DNA of 47,939 bases from contig CAKTAM010000001.1 of NCBI GenBank assembly GCA_934527255.1, positions 1 through 47,939 on the forward strand, in the 5' to 3' direction. Below, one piece after another: positions 41,031 through 47,939 of the stretch (position 1 is its first letter; each line of letters begins with the position of its first letter). This DNA comes from an uncultured Oscillospiraceae bacterium. Its GTDB lineage: Bacteria > Bacillota > Clostridia > Oscillospirales > Ruminococcaceae. The position numbers and the translations under genes were made by a program. Below the pieces are notes generated by a model. It was not told where the DNA came from. It saw nothing but the letters and a program-made list of their open reading frames with translations, and searched no databases.

Positions 41031-42290
41031 TTATTGGCCGCCCTGCGGCGGAGGGGGCACCGGGCTTTCTTTACGCAGAAACGGCAGGCGGTAATCTGTG
41101 CCGCAGGGGGCAGGCCGTCGGCGGCACAGGGCGGTCAGGTCACTCAGGGCGGCCTCGGCTGCGGCGGCCTCGGCACAGTCACCGCCCAGCCGCTGCAGTG
41201 CTGCCAGCGAGGCGCTTACGGGGATGGGTGCGCCGGGCGTCAGCTTGCCCAGCGCCTGCTGCCCGGCCGCAGTCGCGCCCAGCACCCGCAGATAGGGCAG
41301 GCCGCACCGGCGGCAGAAGGCCCCGGCCGAGGCGGGCTGGGGCAGCTGCGGCAGCCGCTGCCAGCCCAGCACGGCCGCCAGCACCAGCCGACGAATGCGG
41401 GCGTGGGTATAGCGTTTGCTTTTGATGCGGCGGTATACTTCCTCCAGTGTGACGCATTCCCGTGCGGCGGTGTACAGCAGGGCGTCCAGTCCCTCGCTCA
41501 AATCGGGCAGGGCGGCCAGCTGTTCGCGCGTGCGGCTGCGCAGCAGCGCCAGCGCGGCGCATTCCCAGCGGGCGGCATCCAGCACAAGACCATCCGCCTC
41601 CGCCTGCCGGTACAGGGCAAACGCCGCCTGCGGCACATACGGCTGCCATGCTGTCACCGGCCGGGCGCGCAGCCAACCGGCGCTGGCAATGCCGCCGTCG
41701 GGCGCACCGTCGTGCGCCGCGCCGCAGCGCGGCAGCGCCAGCGGCTGCGGCCGCCGCGCAAACCATTCCTGCGGAAGCCCTTGCAGCGCCAGCAGATATT
41801 CTATTGCCAGAATGTTGTTGGGCTGTGCCAGCAGTGCGGCCGCGCCGGGGCACAGGGCCTCGGCGGCGGCGCTGCGTGCGGCATAAAAGGGCATGCCCTG
41901 CTGCAGCCCGGCCTTCAGCAGCGGCGGAAAATCATTGCTGCACAGGGCGCGGCAGACGGCCTGCAGCCGCGGCAGCTCGGCGTTTTCTGCACCAAAGGCC
42001 AGTGTGTGCGCCCCGCAGGCGGCCGCGGCGGCGACCCCGGCTGCGGCAAACGGCTGGGCTGCGGCGGCCGCCGCCCGGCAGGGCAGCTCGATCACCAGGT
42101 CAATGCCGCAGCACAGCGCCGCACGGGCACGCACCTCCTTTGGCAGCAGCGCCGGAACGCCGCGCTGCACGGCGTTACCGCTCATTACGGCGATCACGGC
42201 GTCAAAGCCGTTGTCATGCAGCTGGCGGGCCATGCGGGCGTGCCCGTTGTGAAAAGGGTTGTATTCGGCGATGATGCAGGCGGTCTTCAT
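41031..42290 (-). CDS. tmcAL: tRNA(Met) cytidine acetate ligase
   Basis: Makes N4-acetylcytidine at the wobble base of elongator tRNA-Met from acetate and ATP. The 419-residue protein begins MKTACIIAEYNPFHNGHARM, with the HxGH nucleotidyltransferase motif, then S-G-N-A-V-Q-R-G-V-P-A-L-L-P-K, and GIDLVIELPC, all hallmarks of the family (formerly YlbM/DUF795). P-N-N-I-L-A-I-E-Y is present and the helical C-terminal part is complete. GGGAG lies before the ATG, and a longer in-frame start lacks support. It diverges from ackA. Confidence 0.93.
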   Translation of the reverse strand: MKTACIIAEYNPFHNGHARMARQLHDNGFDAVIAVMSGNAVQRGVPALLPKEVRARAALCCGIDLVIELPCRAAAAAAQPFAAAGVAAAAACGAHTLAFGAENAELPRLQAVCRALCSNDFPPLLKAGLQQGMPFYAARSAAAEALCPGAAALLAQPNNILAIEYLLALQGLPQEWFARRPQPLALPRCGAAHDGAPDGGIASAGWLRARPVTAWQPYVPQAAFALYRQAEADGLVLDAARWECAALALLRSRTREQLAALPDLSEGLDALLYTAARECVTLEEVYRRIKSKRYTHARIRRLVLAAVLGWQRLPQLPQPASAGAFCRRCGLPYLRVLGATAAGQQALGKLTPGAPIPVSASLAALQRLGGDCAEAAAAEAALSDLTALCRRRPAPCGTDYRLPFLRKESPVPPPPQGGQ

Positions 42291-42376
42291 GTGTGTGTTC
42301 TCCCGGCGGGCGGCAGGCTTTCGGCGGCAGACGGGGCGCATTGATGCAAATTGCGCCGGACTTTGCGGCGAAACCC

Positions 42377-42405
42377 TTGAAATTTTCCGTTTCCTATACT
42401 ATACT
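42377..42405 (+). promoter_or_regulatory. Promoter of ackA
   Basis: TTGAAA (42377-42382), 17 bp, TATACT (42400-42405). A second TATACT lies 5 bp upstream, overlapping it. Confidence 0.75.
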
Positions 42406-42450
42406 ACAATTTGGACAAATTACAAAGTCTGACGGGAGGTTTTTTTCGAA

Positions 42451-43650
42451 ATGAAGGTTCTGGTTATCAACTGCGGTTCCTCGTCGCTGAAATATCAGCT
42501 GATCGATATGGATACCGAAAAGGCACTGTGCAAGGGTCTGTGCGAGCGTATCGGTATGGACGGCAGCAAAATCACCCACAAGGCCAACGGCGGCAAGTGG
42601 GAGGTGGAGACACCCTTCCCCTCGCACACCGAAGCGTTTGCCAAGGTCGTTGAAATGATGACCACCGGCGAGGGCAAGGTGATCGACGATGTCAGCGAGA
42701 TCAACGCCATCGGTCACCGCGGCGTGCACGGCGGCGAAAAGTTCCGCGAAAGCTGCCTTGTCACCGATGAGGTCATTAAGGTGTATGAGGAGCTCAGCCC
42801 CTTGGCGCCTCTGCACAACCCGGCCGGTGTGCTGGGCCTGCGTGCGGCCCGTCAGGTGTTTGGCGAGGCCATGCCCAACGTCATTGTGTTTGACACGGCG
42901 TTCCATGCCACTATGCCCCCCAAGGCGTATATGTATGCGCTGCCCTATGAATATTACGAAAAGTACGGCGTGCGCCGCTATGGCTTCCACGGCACCTCGC
43001 ACCGCTATGTCAGCCTGACGGCCGCCCAGTACCTGGGCAAAAAGCCGGAGGAGCTGAAAATGGTCACCTGCCATCTGGGCAACGGCTCCTCCATCACCGC
43101 TGTGGACGGCGGCAAGGTGCTGGATACCAGCATGGGCATGACCCCGCTGCCGGGCCTGATCATGGGCACCCGCTGCGGCGACATCGATCCCTCGATCCCC
43201 GGCTACATCATGAACCGCACCGGCATGTCTGCGGCGGATTTTGACGTGGTGATGAATAAGAAATCCGGTCTGGAGGGCGTCTCCGGCGTTTCCAGCGACA
43301 AGCGCGACATTGAGAACGCTTCCGCCGCAGGCAACAAGCGCGCCAAGCTGGCCAGCGACATGCTCAATTACCAGATCAAGAAGTTTATCGGCGGCTATGC
43401 GGCGGCCATGGGCGGGCTGGACTGTGTTGTCTTTACCGGCGGCATTGGCGAAAACGATGACTATGTGCGCAGCGAGGTCTGCAAGAACATGGAGTTCCTG
43501 GGCATTGCCATCGACCCGGAAAAGAACAGCGTCCGCGGCAAGGACATCAACGACATTACGGCCGAGGGCGGCCGCGTCAAGGTGCTGGTCGTCTGCACCG
43601 ACGAAGAGCTGATGATCGCCCGCGACACCAAGGCCATTGTGGAGGGCTGA
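42451..43650 (+). CDS. ackA: Acetate kinase
   Basis: Interconverts acetate + ATP and acetyl phosphate + ADP; in a fermenter it yields ATP. The 399-residue ASKHA protein begins MKVLVINCGSSSLKYQLID. It continues with the acetate-kinase pattern A-I-G-H-R-G-V-H-G-G, F-D-T-A-F-H-A-T-M-P, R-R-Y-G-F-H-G-T-S-H-R-Y-V, HLGNGSSITAVDGGK, DTSMGMTPLPG and VFTGGIGEND. GGGAGG lies 14 nt before the ATG. The phosphotransacetylase gene pta is not adjacent. Acetate made here could also serve TmcAL, divergently encoded next to it; that link is speculative. Confidence 0.97.
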   Translation: MKVLVINCGSSSLKYQLIDMDTEKALCKGLCERIGMDGSKITHKANGGKWEVETPFPSHTEAFAKVVEMMTTGEGKVIDDVSEINAIGHRGVHGGEKFRESCLVTDEVIKVYEELSPLAPLHNPAGVLGLRAARQVFGEAMPNVIVFDTAFHATMPPKAYMYALPYEYYEKYGVRRYGFHGTSHRYVSLTAAQYLGKKPEELKMVTCHLGNGSSITAVDGGKVLDTSMGMTPLPGLIMGTRCGDIDPSIPGYIMNRTGMSAADFDVVMNKKSGLEGVSGVSSDKRDIENASAAGNKRAKLASDMLNYQIKKFIGGYAAAMGGLDCVVFTGGIGENDDYVRSEVCKNMEFLGIAIDPEKNSVRGKDINDITAEGGRVKVLVVCTDEELMIARDTKAIVEG

Positions 43651-43666
43651 TCTCCCGGTATTTCCC

Positions 43667-43706
43667 GCAGCGGGCGTCCGTTTGGATGCCCGCTGCTTTG
43701 CGTTTT
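43667..43706 (+). terminator. Terminator of ackA
   Basis: GCAGCGGGCGTCC (43667-43679) pairs with GGATGCCCGCTGC (43684-43696), then TTTGCGTTTT. Confidence 0.8.
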
Positions 43707-43957
43707 GCGGCAAAAATGCGCGGCCGCAGGGCTTGGATGGTGTCTCCTGCGCGACGCGGGTCGTGCCGGCTTGCGGCGGAAAGGGCTGCTGTGCTGAAAG
43801 CGGCGGGGGAGAGGCGGCCATGGCGGCACCTTGGCCATGCATGGTGCCGATGTGGCCGAAAAAACGACTGCGGCCGCCGACCGGCTTTTAAAGACGGCAC
43901 ACGGAAAGCCGCCCAGGCCGTCCACAGGGGGAACAAGCCGCACAAAGGGGACAAACC
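43707..43957. other. Intergenic stretch with an imperfect 16-bp inverted repeat
   Basis: No supported gene. An inverted repeat with arms at 43815-43830 and 43843-43858 pairs CGGCCA and GGCACC on each side of a 4-nt internal mismatch. It is followed by A rather than T on the plus strand, so it is not a terminator. Confidence 0.45.
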
Positions 43958-44012
43958 AAGCAAGCGCCTCCCGCTGCCAATGAAAAATGGCGGCGGGAGG
44001 CGCTTGCTTTGA
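43958..44012. terminator. Long hairpin ending the aldo/keto reductase gene
   Basis: A 21-23 bp near-perfect stem (43958-43979 with 43987-44009) around ATGAAAAA. T-rich on both flanks but without a long T run; likely a terminator for the minus-strand gene ending at 44158. Confidence 0.65.
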
Positions 44013-44157
44013 AAGAAAAAATGAGATGGCAGGGGCTTTGCAGGGCTGCGGGGCCGACAAAAAGCCGGGCGGGAAGCCCGCAATGCCTCGCCCCCCGGAA
44101 AAACGCAAGGGCCGGACGGAAAGTGCACAAGGCCCAAGGAGACAAACGGGGCGCGGT

Positions 44158-45303
44158 TCAGCAGCCGAACAGCTGCCGGGCCTGCTGCATGCGCTGCACC
44201 ACCGGCACATGGAACGGACAGCGGGTCTCGCAGCCGCCGCAGCCAAGACATGCATCAGCCGTATGCGAAAGCGCAGCGTAATGGTCGCGCACCGAGGCGG
44301 GCGTCTGCGGCTGCATGACGGCCAGATCCAGCAGCTTGTTGACCATGGCAATGTCAATTTCGGCCGGGCAGGGCTTGCAGTGGCCGCAGTAGGTGCACTG
44401 CCCGTTGAACGCGTGGCGCGGTGCCCCGGCCAGTACGCTGGCATAATCCTTCTGGGCGTCGGTGGCTGTTTCGTAGGCAACGGCCTCCTCCACCTGTTCG
44501 GGTGTGTCATACCCCACCAGTACGCTGGCGACCGCCGGGCGGGTAAGGGCATAGTGCAGGCACTGCACCGGGGTCAGCGCCGTGCCGAAGGGCGAGCTTT
44601 CCGCCGAAAACAGGCGGCCGCCCGCAAAGCCTTTCATGACGGTGATGCCAACGTCACACTGCTCACACAGGCGGTACAGCTCGGCACGCTCCGGCGCAAT
44701 GCCGCCCAGCGCTTCATCATACTCATCGGCAAAATAGCGGTCAACATCCTCCGTGGGGGGCAAAAGATCAAACGCAGGGTTGATGCTGAACAGCAGCATT
44801 TCGATTTCGCCGCTCAGCACGGCCAACCGGGCCACGGCGGGGTTGTGGGTGCTCAGCCCGATGTGACGGATGACGCCCTCCTGCTTCAGCTGTCGGGCGT
44901 AGGCCAGAAACGGCCCGTTGACGATCTGCTCCCATTCCAGCGGCGAATCCACATAATGGATCATGCCAAGGTCAATATAGTCGGTGCCAAGGCGTGCAAG
45001 CAGATCGGCAAAGGCGGCTTTGGTCTCGGGCAGGCTGCGGGTGCGCACATACTGGCCGTTCTGCCAGGTGGAGCCAAGGTGCCCCTGAATGATCCACCGC
45101 TCGCGCCGCCCGGCAATGGCGGCGCCGATGCTGCTGCGAACCTCGGGGCCGGGCATCCAGCAATCCAGAATGTTGATGCCGTTTTTCTCGCAGGTGTCGA
45201 TCACCGCACGGCATTCCTCTGCGGTGTGACGCTCCAGCCATTCGGCCCCCAACCCAATCTCGCTGACCATCAGGCCGGTTCTTCCAAGACGACGGTATTG
45301 CAT
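44158..45303 (-). CDS. Aldo/keto reductase with C-terminal 4Fe-4S domain
   Basis: A 381-residue protein. The AKR barrel (1 to ~290) begins M-Q-Y-R-R-L-G-R-T-G-LMVSEIGLGAEWL, has G-I-N-I-L-D with the conserved Asp, D-Y-I-D-L-G-M-I-H-Y and I-G-L-S-T-H-N. The C-terminal part has two Cys clusters: C-T-Y-C-G-H-C-K-P-C-P and C-L-G-C-G-G-C-E-T-R-C-P-F, enough for two 4Fe-4S centres. Such proteins are common in anaerobes; the substrate is unknown. The usual catalytic Tyr position is not obvious (D-C-W-M-P-G at the site after the Asp). AGGAGG lies 5 nt before the ATG. Confidence 0.9.
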   Translation of the reverse strand: MQYRRLGRTGLMVSEIGLGAEWLERHTAEECRAVIDTCEKNGINILDCWMPGPEVRSSIGAAIAGRRERWIIQGHLGSTWQNGQYVRTRSLPETKAAFADLLARLGTDYIDLGMIHYVDSPLEWEQIVNGPFLAYARQLKQEGVIRHIGLSTHNPAVARLAVLSGEIEMLLFSINPAFDLLPPTEDVDRYFADEYDEALGGIAPERAELYRLCEQCDVGITVMKGFAGGRLFSAESSPFGTALTPVQCLHYALTRPAVASVLVGYDTPEQVEEAVAYETATDAQKDYASVLAGAPRHAFNGQCTYCGHCKPCPAEIDIAMVNKLLDLAVMQPQTPASVRDHYAALSHTADACLGCGGCETRCPFHVPVVQRMQQARQLFGC

Positions 45304-45318
45304 GAAAACCTCCTGTCC

Positions 45319-45337
45319 GAAAGTGCGGCGCACTTTC
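45319..45337. promoter_or_regulatory. Palindrome in the aldo/keto reductase leader
   Basis: GAAAGTGC, 3 nt, GCACTTTC: a perfect 8-bp inverted repeat between the reductase start (45303) and its likely -10 (minus-strand TATAAT at 45352-45357). It could be an operator or a leader hairpin near the Shine-Dalgarno. Confidence 0.45.
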
Positions 45338-45374
45338 ACTGTGTTGACTTTATTATAACAGTCCGGCCGGGCGC

Positions 45375-45403
45375 TTGTAAAGCTCGGCGGCCTGTGCTAT
45401 ACT
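45375..45403 (+). promoter_or_regulatory. Promoter of the M42 peptidase gene
   Basis: TTGTAA (45375-45380), 17 bp, TATACT (45398-45403) with a TGC extension. It lies back to back with the reductase promoter. Confidence 0.75.
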
Positions 45404-45428
45404 CTGTGAAAAAAGGGAGGGGTATCGT

Positions 45429-46487
45429 ATGGAAGCGTTGAAAAGAGACTATGCCGAATATGCGGCATCGCAGGCAGTCGAGCTGCTGGCGATCGACAGC
45501 CCGACAGGCTTTACAAAGGCTGCGGCTGATTGGGTGCTGCAGGCGTTTGCGGGGCTGGGGTTTCCGGCCAGCCGCACCCTCAAGGGCGGTGTGCTGGTCG
45601 ACCTGGGCGGCGCAGGGGAAACGGACGCGCTGCTGCTGGAGGCGCACGCGGATACGCTGGGGGCCATGGTGGCCGAGGTAAAGACGGACGGCCGCCTGCG
45701 GCTGACGGCGCTGGGCGGAATGCGCGCCGAAAACGGCGAAACGGAAAACGTGCGCGTGTACACCCGCGGCGGCCGTGTGCTGGAGGGCACGCTGCAGCTG
45801 TGCAACGCCTCGGTGCATGTCAACGGCAGCTATGGCGACACCAAGCGCAGCTTTGATACTACCGAGGTCGTGCTGGATGAGGATGTGCACACTGCAGAGG
45901 AGACCCGCGCGCTGGGCGTGGAGGTCGGCGACATTGTCTGCTTTGAGCCACGCACCCGCATCACGGCCTCCGGCTATATCAAAAGCCGCTTTCTGGATGA
46001 CAAGCTGTCGGTAGGCATTCTGCTGGGGCTGGCAAAGTACCTGCGCGATTCTGGGCAGGCACCGGCCCGGCACACCTATGTGCATGTGACGGTGTATGAG
46101 GAGGTCGGCCATGGCGGCGCCGCCAGCGTACCGGCAGGCGTGACCGAGGCAATCAGCGTGGATATGGGCTGTGTGGGCGAGGGGCTGCAGTGCACCGAGC
46201 GCATGGTCTCCATCTGCGCCAAGGACTCGGGCGGCCCGTACAGCTATGATGTGGTCGGCGGGCTGATCGCAGCGGCCCGGCGTACCGGGGCGGCGTATGC
46301 GGTGGATGTTTACCCGCATTATGGCTCGGATGTGGAGGCGACGCTGGCCTCCGGCAGCGATATTCGTCACGGGCTGATCGGCGCGGGCGTATATGCCAGC
46401 CACGGGTACGAGCGCAGCCACATTGACGGCGTGTGGAACACCCTGCGGGTGCTGCAGGGGTATCTGCTGCCGGGGCAGCAGGCGTAA
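45429..46487 (+). CDS. M42 family metallopeptidase (aminopeptidase)
   Basis: A 352-residue cytosolic peptidase with two metal ions in a large tetrahedral assembly typical of the family. L-L-E-A-H-A-D-T-L-G-A-M-V gives the first metal His and Asp near residue 70. S-R-F-L-D-D-K-L-S-V-G gives the bridging Asp. Y-E-E-V-G-H-G-G-A carries the catalytic Glu pair. A-I-S-V-D-M-G and a final S-H-G-Y-E-R-S-H complete the site. It should remove N-terminal residues from peptides. AAAAAGGGAGGGG is before the ATG. Single-gene unit. Confidence 0.92.
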   Translation: MEALKRDYAEYAASQAVELLAIDSPTGFTKAAADWVLQAFAGLGFPASRTLKGGVLVDLGGAGETDALLLEAHADTLGAMVAEVKTDGRLRLTALGGMRAENGETENVRVYTRGGRVLEGTLQLCNASVHVNGSYGDTKRSFDTTEVVLDEDVHTAEETRALGVEVGDIVCFEPRTRITASGYIKSRFLDDKLSVGILLGLAKYLRDSGQAPARHTYVHVTVYEEVGHGGAASVPAGVTEAISVDMGCVGEGLQCTERMVSICAKDSGGPYSYDVVGGLIAAARRTGAAYAVDVYPHYGSDVEATLASGSDIRHGLIGAGVYASHGYERSHIDGVWNTLRVLQGYLLPGQQA

Positions 46488-46648
46488 AGCGCCTGTTTGT
46501 CCGCCGTACCGGACGGCGGGGGGCATTTCTGCCTGTGCCGCCCGGCGGCACGGCCGCGGCAAACCCGGCAGAAAAGCAAAAGAACGCGCAGCAAGGAAGA
46601 AACAAAACCTATTTGTTGGACAATGCAGTGGAATGTCTGATAAATGGG

Positions 46649-46677
46649 GCGCAGTTTCTCAAATGCTGCGCGTTTTT
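46649..46677 (+). terminator. Terminator after the M42 peptidase gene
   Basis: GCGCAG (46649-46654) pairs with CTGCGC (46666-46671), followed by GTTTTT. It is about 160 nt past the stop. Confidence 0.65.
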
Positions 46678-46862
46678 ATGCGTGTTGACAGTGGCGGCCC
46701 GCTGTTGTCGGGCAAATGCAGCTGCACCGGAAGCGAAACGGGACAGGAAGCCCTGTCTGTGCCTGACCGAAAAGCGTCAGCCCCTTTGCGGGCGGCCGCG
46801 CAGGCGGCGCAAACGCCGAAGCTTCACGCGCCACCTGTGCCGGGCCTGCTAAAGAAGCCGGG
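46678..46862. other. Intergenic stretch, nothing recognised
   Basis: No open frame with a ribosome binding site. Some GC-rich short repeats near 46860-46900 may include the end of the minus-strand gene's terminator, but no clear T tract is seen. Confidence 0.4.
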
Positions 46863-47852
46863 TCACTTGCAGGGCAACTGCCGGTTCGCGGCCGTACCGG
46901 GAAGCCCTGTCGGCCCGGCCGCTTGGCTGGAGGCTGTGGGATGCGCGGTGCATGCCGCGGCATCCAAAAGCGGCGCTTCGGCATCTGCCCGTGCCAGCGA
47001 TGCCTGCGTAGGGGTAAGAATGGCCGACGGCGGGCTTTCCCCGGGCAGCGTCAGCTCGCCTGCGGCCAGCGCCTGCCGCACCGAAACGGGCAGCGGCTGC
47101 TGACGGCCGCGCAGCTCATCCATATGCAGCCAATAGCGCTGGGGCACATGGGTCATGCGGCAGCGGGGATTGTGCCGTGCCTGAATTTCGATGGTGTCGT
47201 AAAACTGCTTCCACAGGGCCTGAAAATCGGTCTCGCGGCTGTCGGGGGCGGGCAGCTGCAGGCTGTCCACACGGGCCAGACGGCTTTTTCCGCCTGCGGC
47301 GGCCAGCGCGCAATGGTGGGTCTCATCATAAATAAGGTAGCGTTCCCGCGGGAAGCGGGCCGAAAAGTGCGGCTCCAGAAACGGCAGCACCTGGTTTTTG
47401 GGCCGAATGCGGGCGACCAGTGTGCCGCCGTAATCGGTAAAGCGCAGAAACCCTGTCAGCAGGTGCGCTTCATTATGCAGGGCGCGGCTGGCGGCATACA
47501 GCGGGGCCACCTGCGGGTGGCCGGGCATGGCGGTCACACAGGGGCCTTTGGCAAAGCCCAGCTTCAAAAATTCCAGTATGGCCAGCTCACGCCGGGGCAG
47601 GGCGCTGTACCAGGCATCCAGCACCCATTGTTCCGCGCGTGCGCCCAGCCGGGCGCGGATGCCGTTCTGTACCCGCTGCGCCGGTTCGGCAGCCGTATCC
47701 ACCTGCCGCAGCCGATAAAGTGTCGGCTGCTCCTCTTCAAAGGGCCAGATCTCGCAGGGGTTCTCTTTATAGAAAAAAGCGGCCCAGACGCAGCACAGCA
47801 TACCGTCATAGGTGCCGTCGTAAGCGTAAACAAGGTCATCCGTGTGCGCCAT
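46863..47852 (-). CDS. TIGR03915/DUF4130 family putative DNA-metabolism protein
   Basis: A 329-residue protein matching the TIGR03915 family by its start (D-D-L-V-Y-A-Y-D-G-T-Y-D-G-M-LCCVWAAF), R-R-E-L-A-I-L-E-F-L-K-L-G-F, and E-A-H-L-L-T-G-F-L-R-F-T. The DUF4130 part includes P-E-D-like I-R-P-K-N-Q-V-L-P-F-LEPHFSARFP, Y-D-E-T-H and R-M-T-H-V-P-Q-R-Y-W-L-H-M-DEL. In other bacteria it is paired with a radical-SAM protein (TIGR03916) in a putative DNA repair or modification unit; that partner may lie just beyond the right edge. The start ATG has AAAGGAG 10 nt upstream. The last ~45 residues are an Ala/Pro-rich tail of doubtful function. Confidence 0.88.
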   Translation of the reverse strand: MAHTDDLVYAYDGTYDGMLCCVWAAFFYKENPCEIWPFEEEQPTLYRLRQVDTAAEPAQRVQNGIRARLGARAEQWVLDAWYSALPRRELAILEFLKLGFAKGPCVTAMPGHPQVAPLYAASRALHNEAHLLTGFLRFTDYGGTLVARIRPKNQVLPFLEPHFSARFPRERYLIYDETHHCALAAAGGKSRLARVDSLQLPAPDSRETDFQALWKQFYDTIEIQARHNPRCRMTHVPQRYWLHMDELRGRQQPLPVSVRQALAAGELTLPGESPPSAILTPTQASLARADAEAPLLDAAACTAHPTASSQAAGPTGLPGTAANRQLPCK

Positions 47853-47878
47853 GGGAAGCCTGCTCCTTTCTCGGGGCC

Positions 47879-47914
47879 GGTTGGCCGATACCGGCTGCTT
47901 TTTATAAGCCAACC
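47879..47914. repeat. Inverted repeat upstream of the DUF4130 gene
   Basis: GGTTGGC (47879-47885) and GCCAACC (47908-47914), spaced 22 nt. It may be a hairpin at the end of an upstream gene outside the window. Confidence 0.3.
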
Positions 47915-47939
47915 GTTCAGCGCAGCAGCTGGCTTACTG

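Noticed and set aside
46616..46677. Small RNA gene with a TTGGAC/GATAAA promoter
   Set aside because: The terminator begins within a few bases of the supposed -10, so the transcript would be too short; the hairpin is better read as the peptidase gene's terminator.
1..47939. CRISPR arrays, insertion sequences, prophage genes or integrase
   Set aside because: No regular repeat-spacer pattern and no transposase, integrase or phage motif seen in any frame.

Overview
The window is a GC-rich (about 60% GC) chromosomal segment of a Firmicute. A SpoIIE-type sporulation phosphatase, promoters of the form TTGnnn-N17-TATAnT, strong Shine-Dalgarno sites, a 6S-like RNA, a yybP-ykoY manganese riboswitch, many lipoproteins and GC-rich third codon positions suggest Clostridia. 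An Oscillospiraceae/Ruminococcaceae gut lineage is my inference. Genes are packed on both strands. I see no insertion sequence, phage block, CRISPR array or integrase.

Layout. 1-556: the 5' part of a tRNA cut by the window edge, a defective tRNA-Pro remnant just upstream of it, and their promoter. 557-2931 (-): a secreted cyclophilin lipoprotein and cardiolipin synthase. 3081-3779 (+): a DUF1292 gene, then a structured RNA with 6S architecture and its own terminator. 3915-6281 (+): ROK fructokinase, a small unknown protein and mannose-6-phosphate isomerase, feeding fructose and mannose into fructose-6-phosphate. 6385-7268: a near-consensus promoter, a structured untranslated leader, a small exported protein and a possible decayed copy of it. 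7387-9720 (+): a solute-binding-type lipoprotein. 9936-11977 (-): nagA and tcdA. 12242-14611 (+): spoIIE. 14790-17699 (+): rhaB-rhaA for L-rhamnose. 17821-21153 (+): a 1110-residue membrane protein of unknown function.

21545-23894 (-): a two-gene threonine/serine exporter and a tRNA-dihydrouridine synthase. 24180-28231 (+): polA-rimI-tsaD. 28530-30320 (+): GTP-type PEP carboxykinase. 30608-33064 (+): acpP, eukaryote/archaeal-type proS and a nitroreductase. 33149-35322 (-): an E2-like acyltransferase fold that seems to lack its catalytic histidine, and a trigger-factor-like lipoprotein. 35607-36332 (+): a histidine phosphatase. 36439-37311 (-): mntP under a manganese riboswitch. 37525-40270 (+): an LtaS-like sulfatase-fold membrane enzyme overlapping a UPF0126/TRIC-type membrane protein. 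40424-42290 (-): a small membrane protein and tmcAL. 42451-43650 (+): ackA. 44158-45303 (-): a ferredoxin-type aldo/keto reductase. 45429-46487 (+): an M42 aminopeptidase. 46863-47852 (-): a TIGR03915/DUF4130 protein.

Most of this is core metabolism, translation and envelope maintenance. The less ordinary signals are the leader plus small exported protein at 6385-7268, the 6S-like RNA, the catalytically altered E2-like protein, the tRNA-Pro remnant, the manganese switch and the large uncharacterised membrane protein. I did not find a clear multi-gene novel system. Family names come from recognising motifs by eye; no database search was run.
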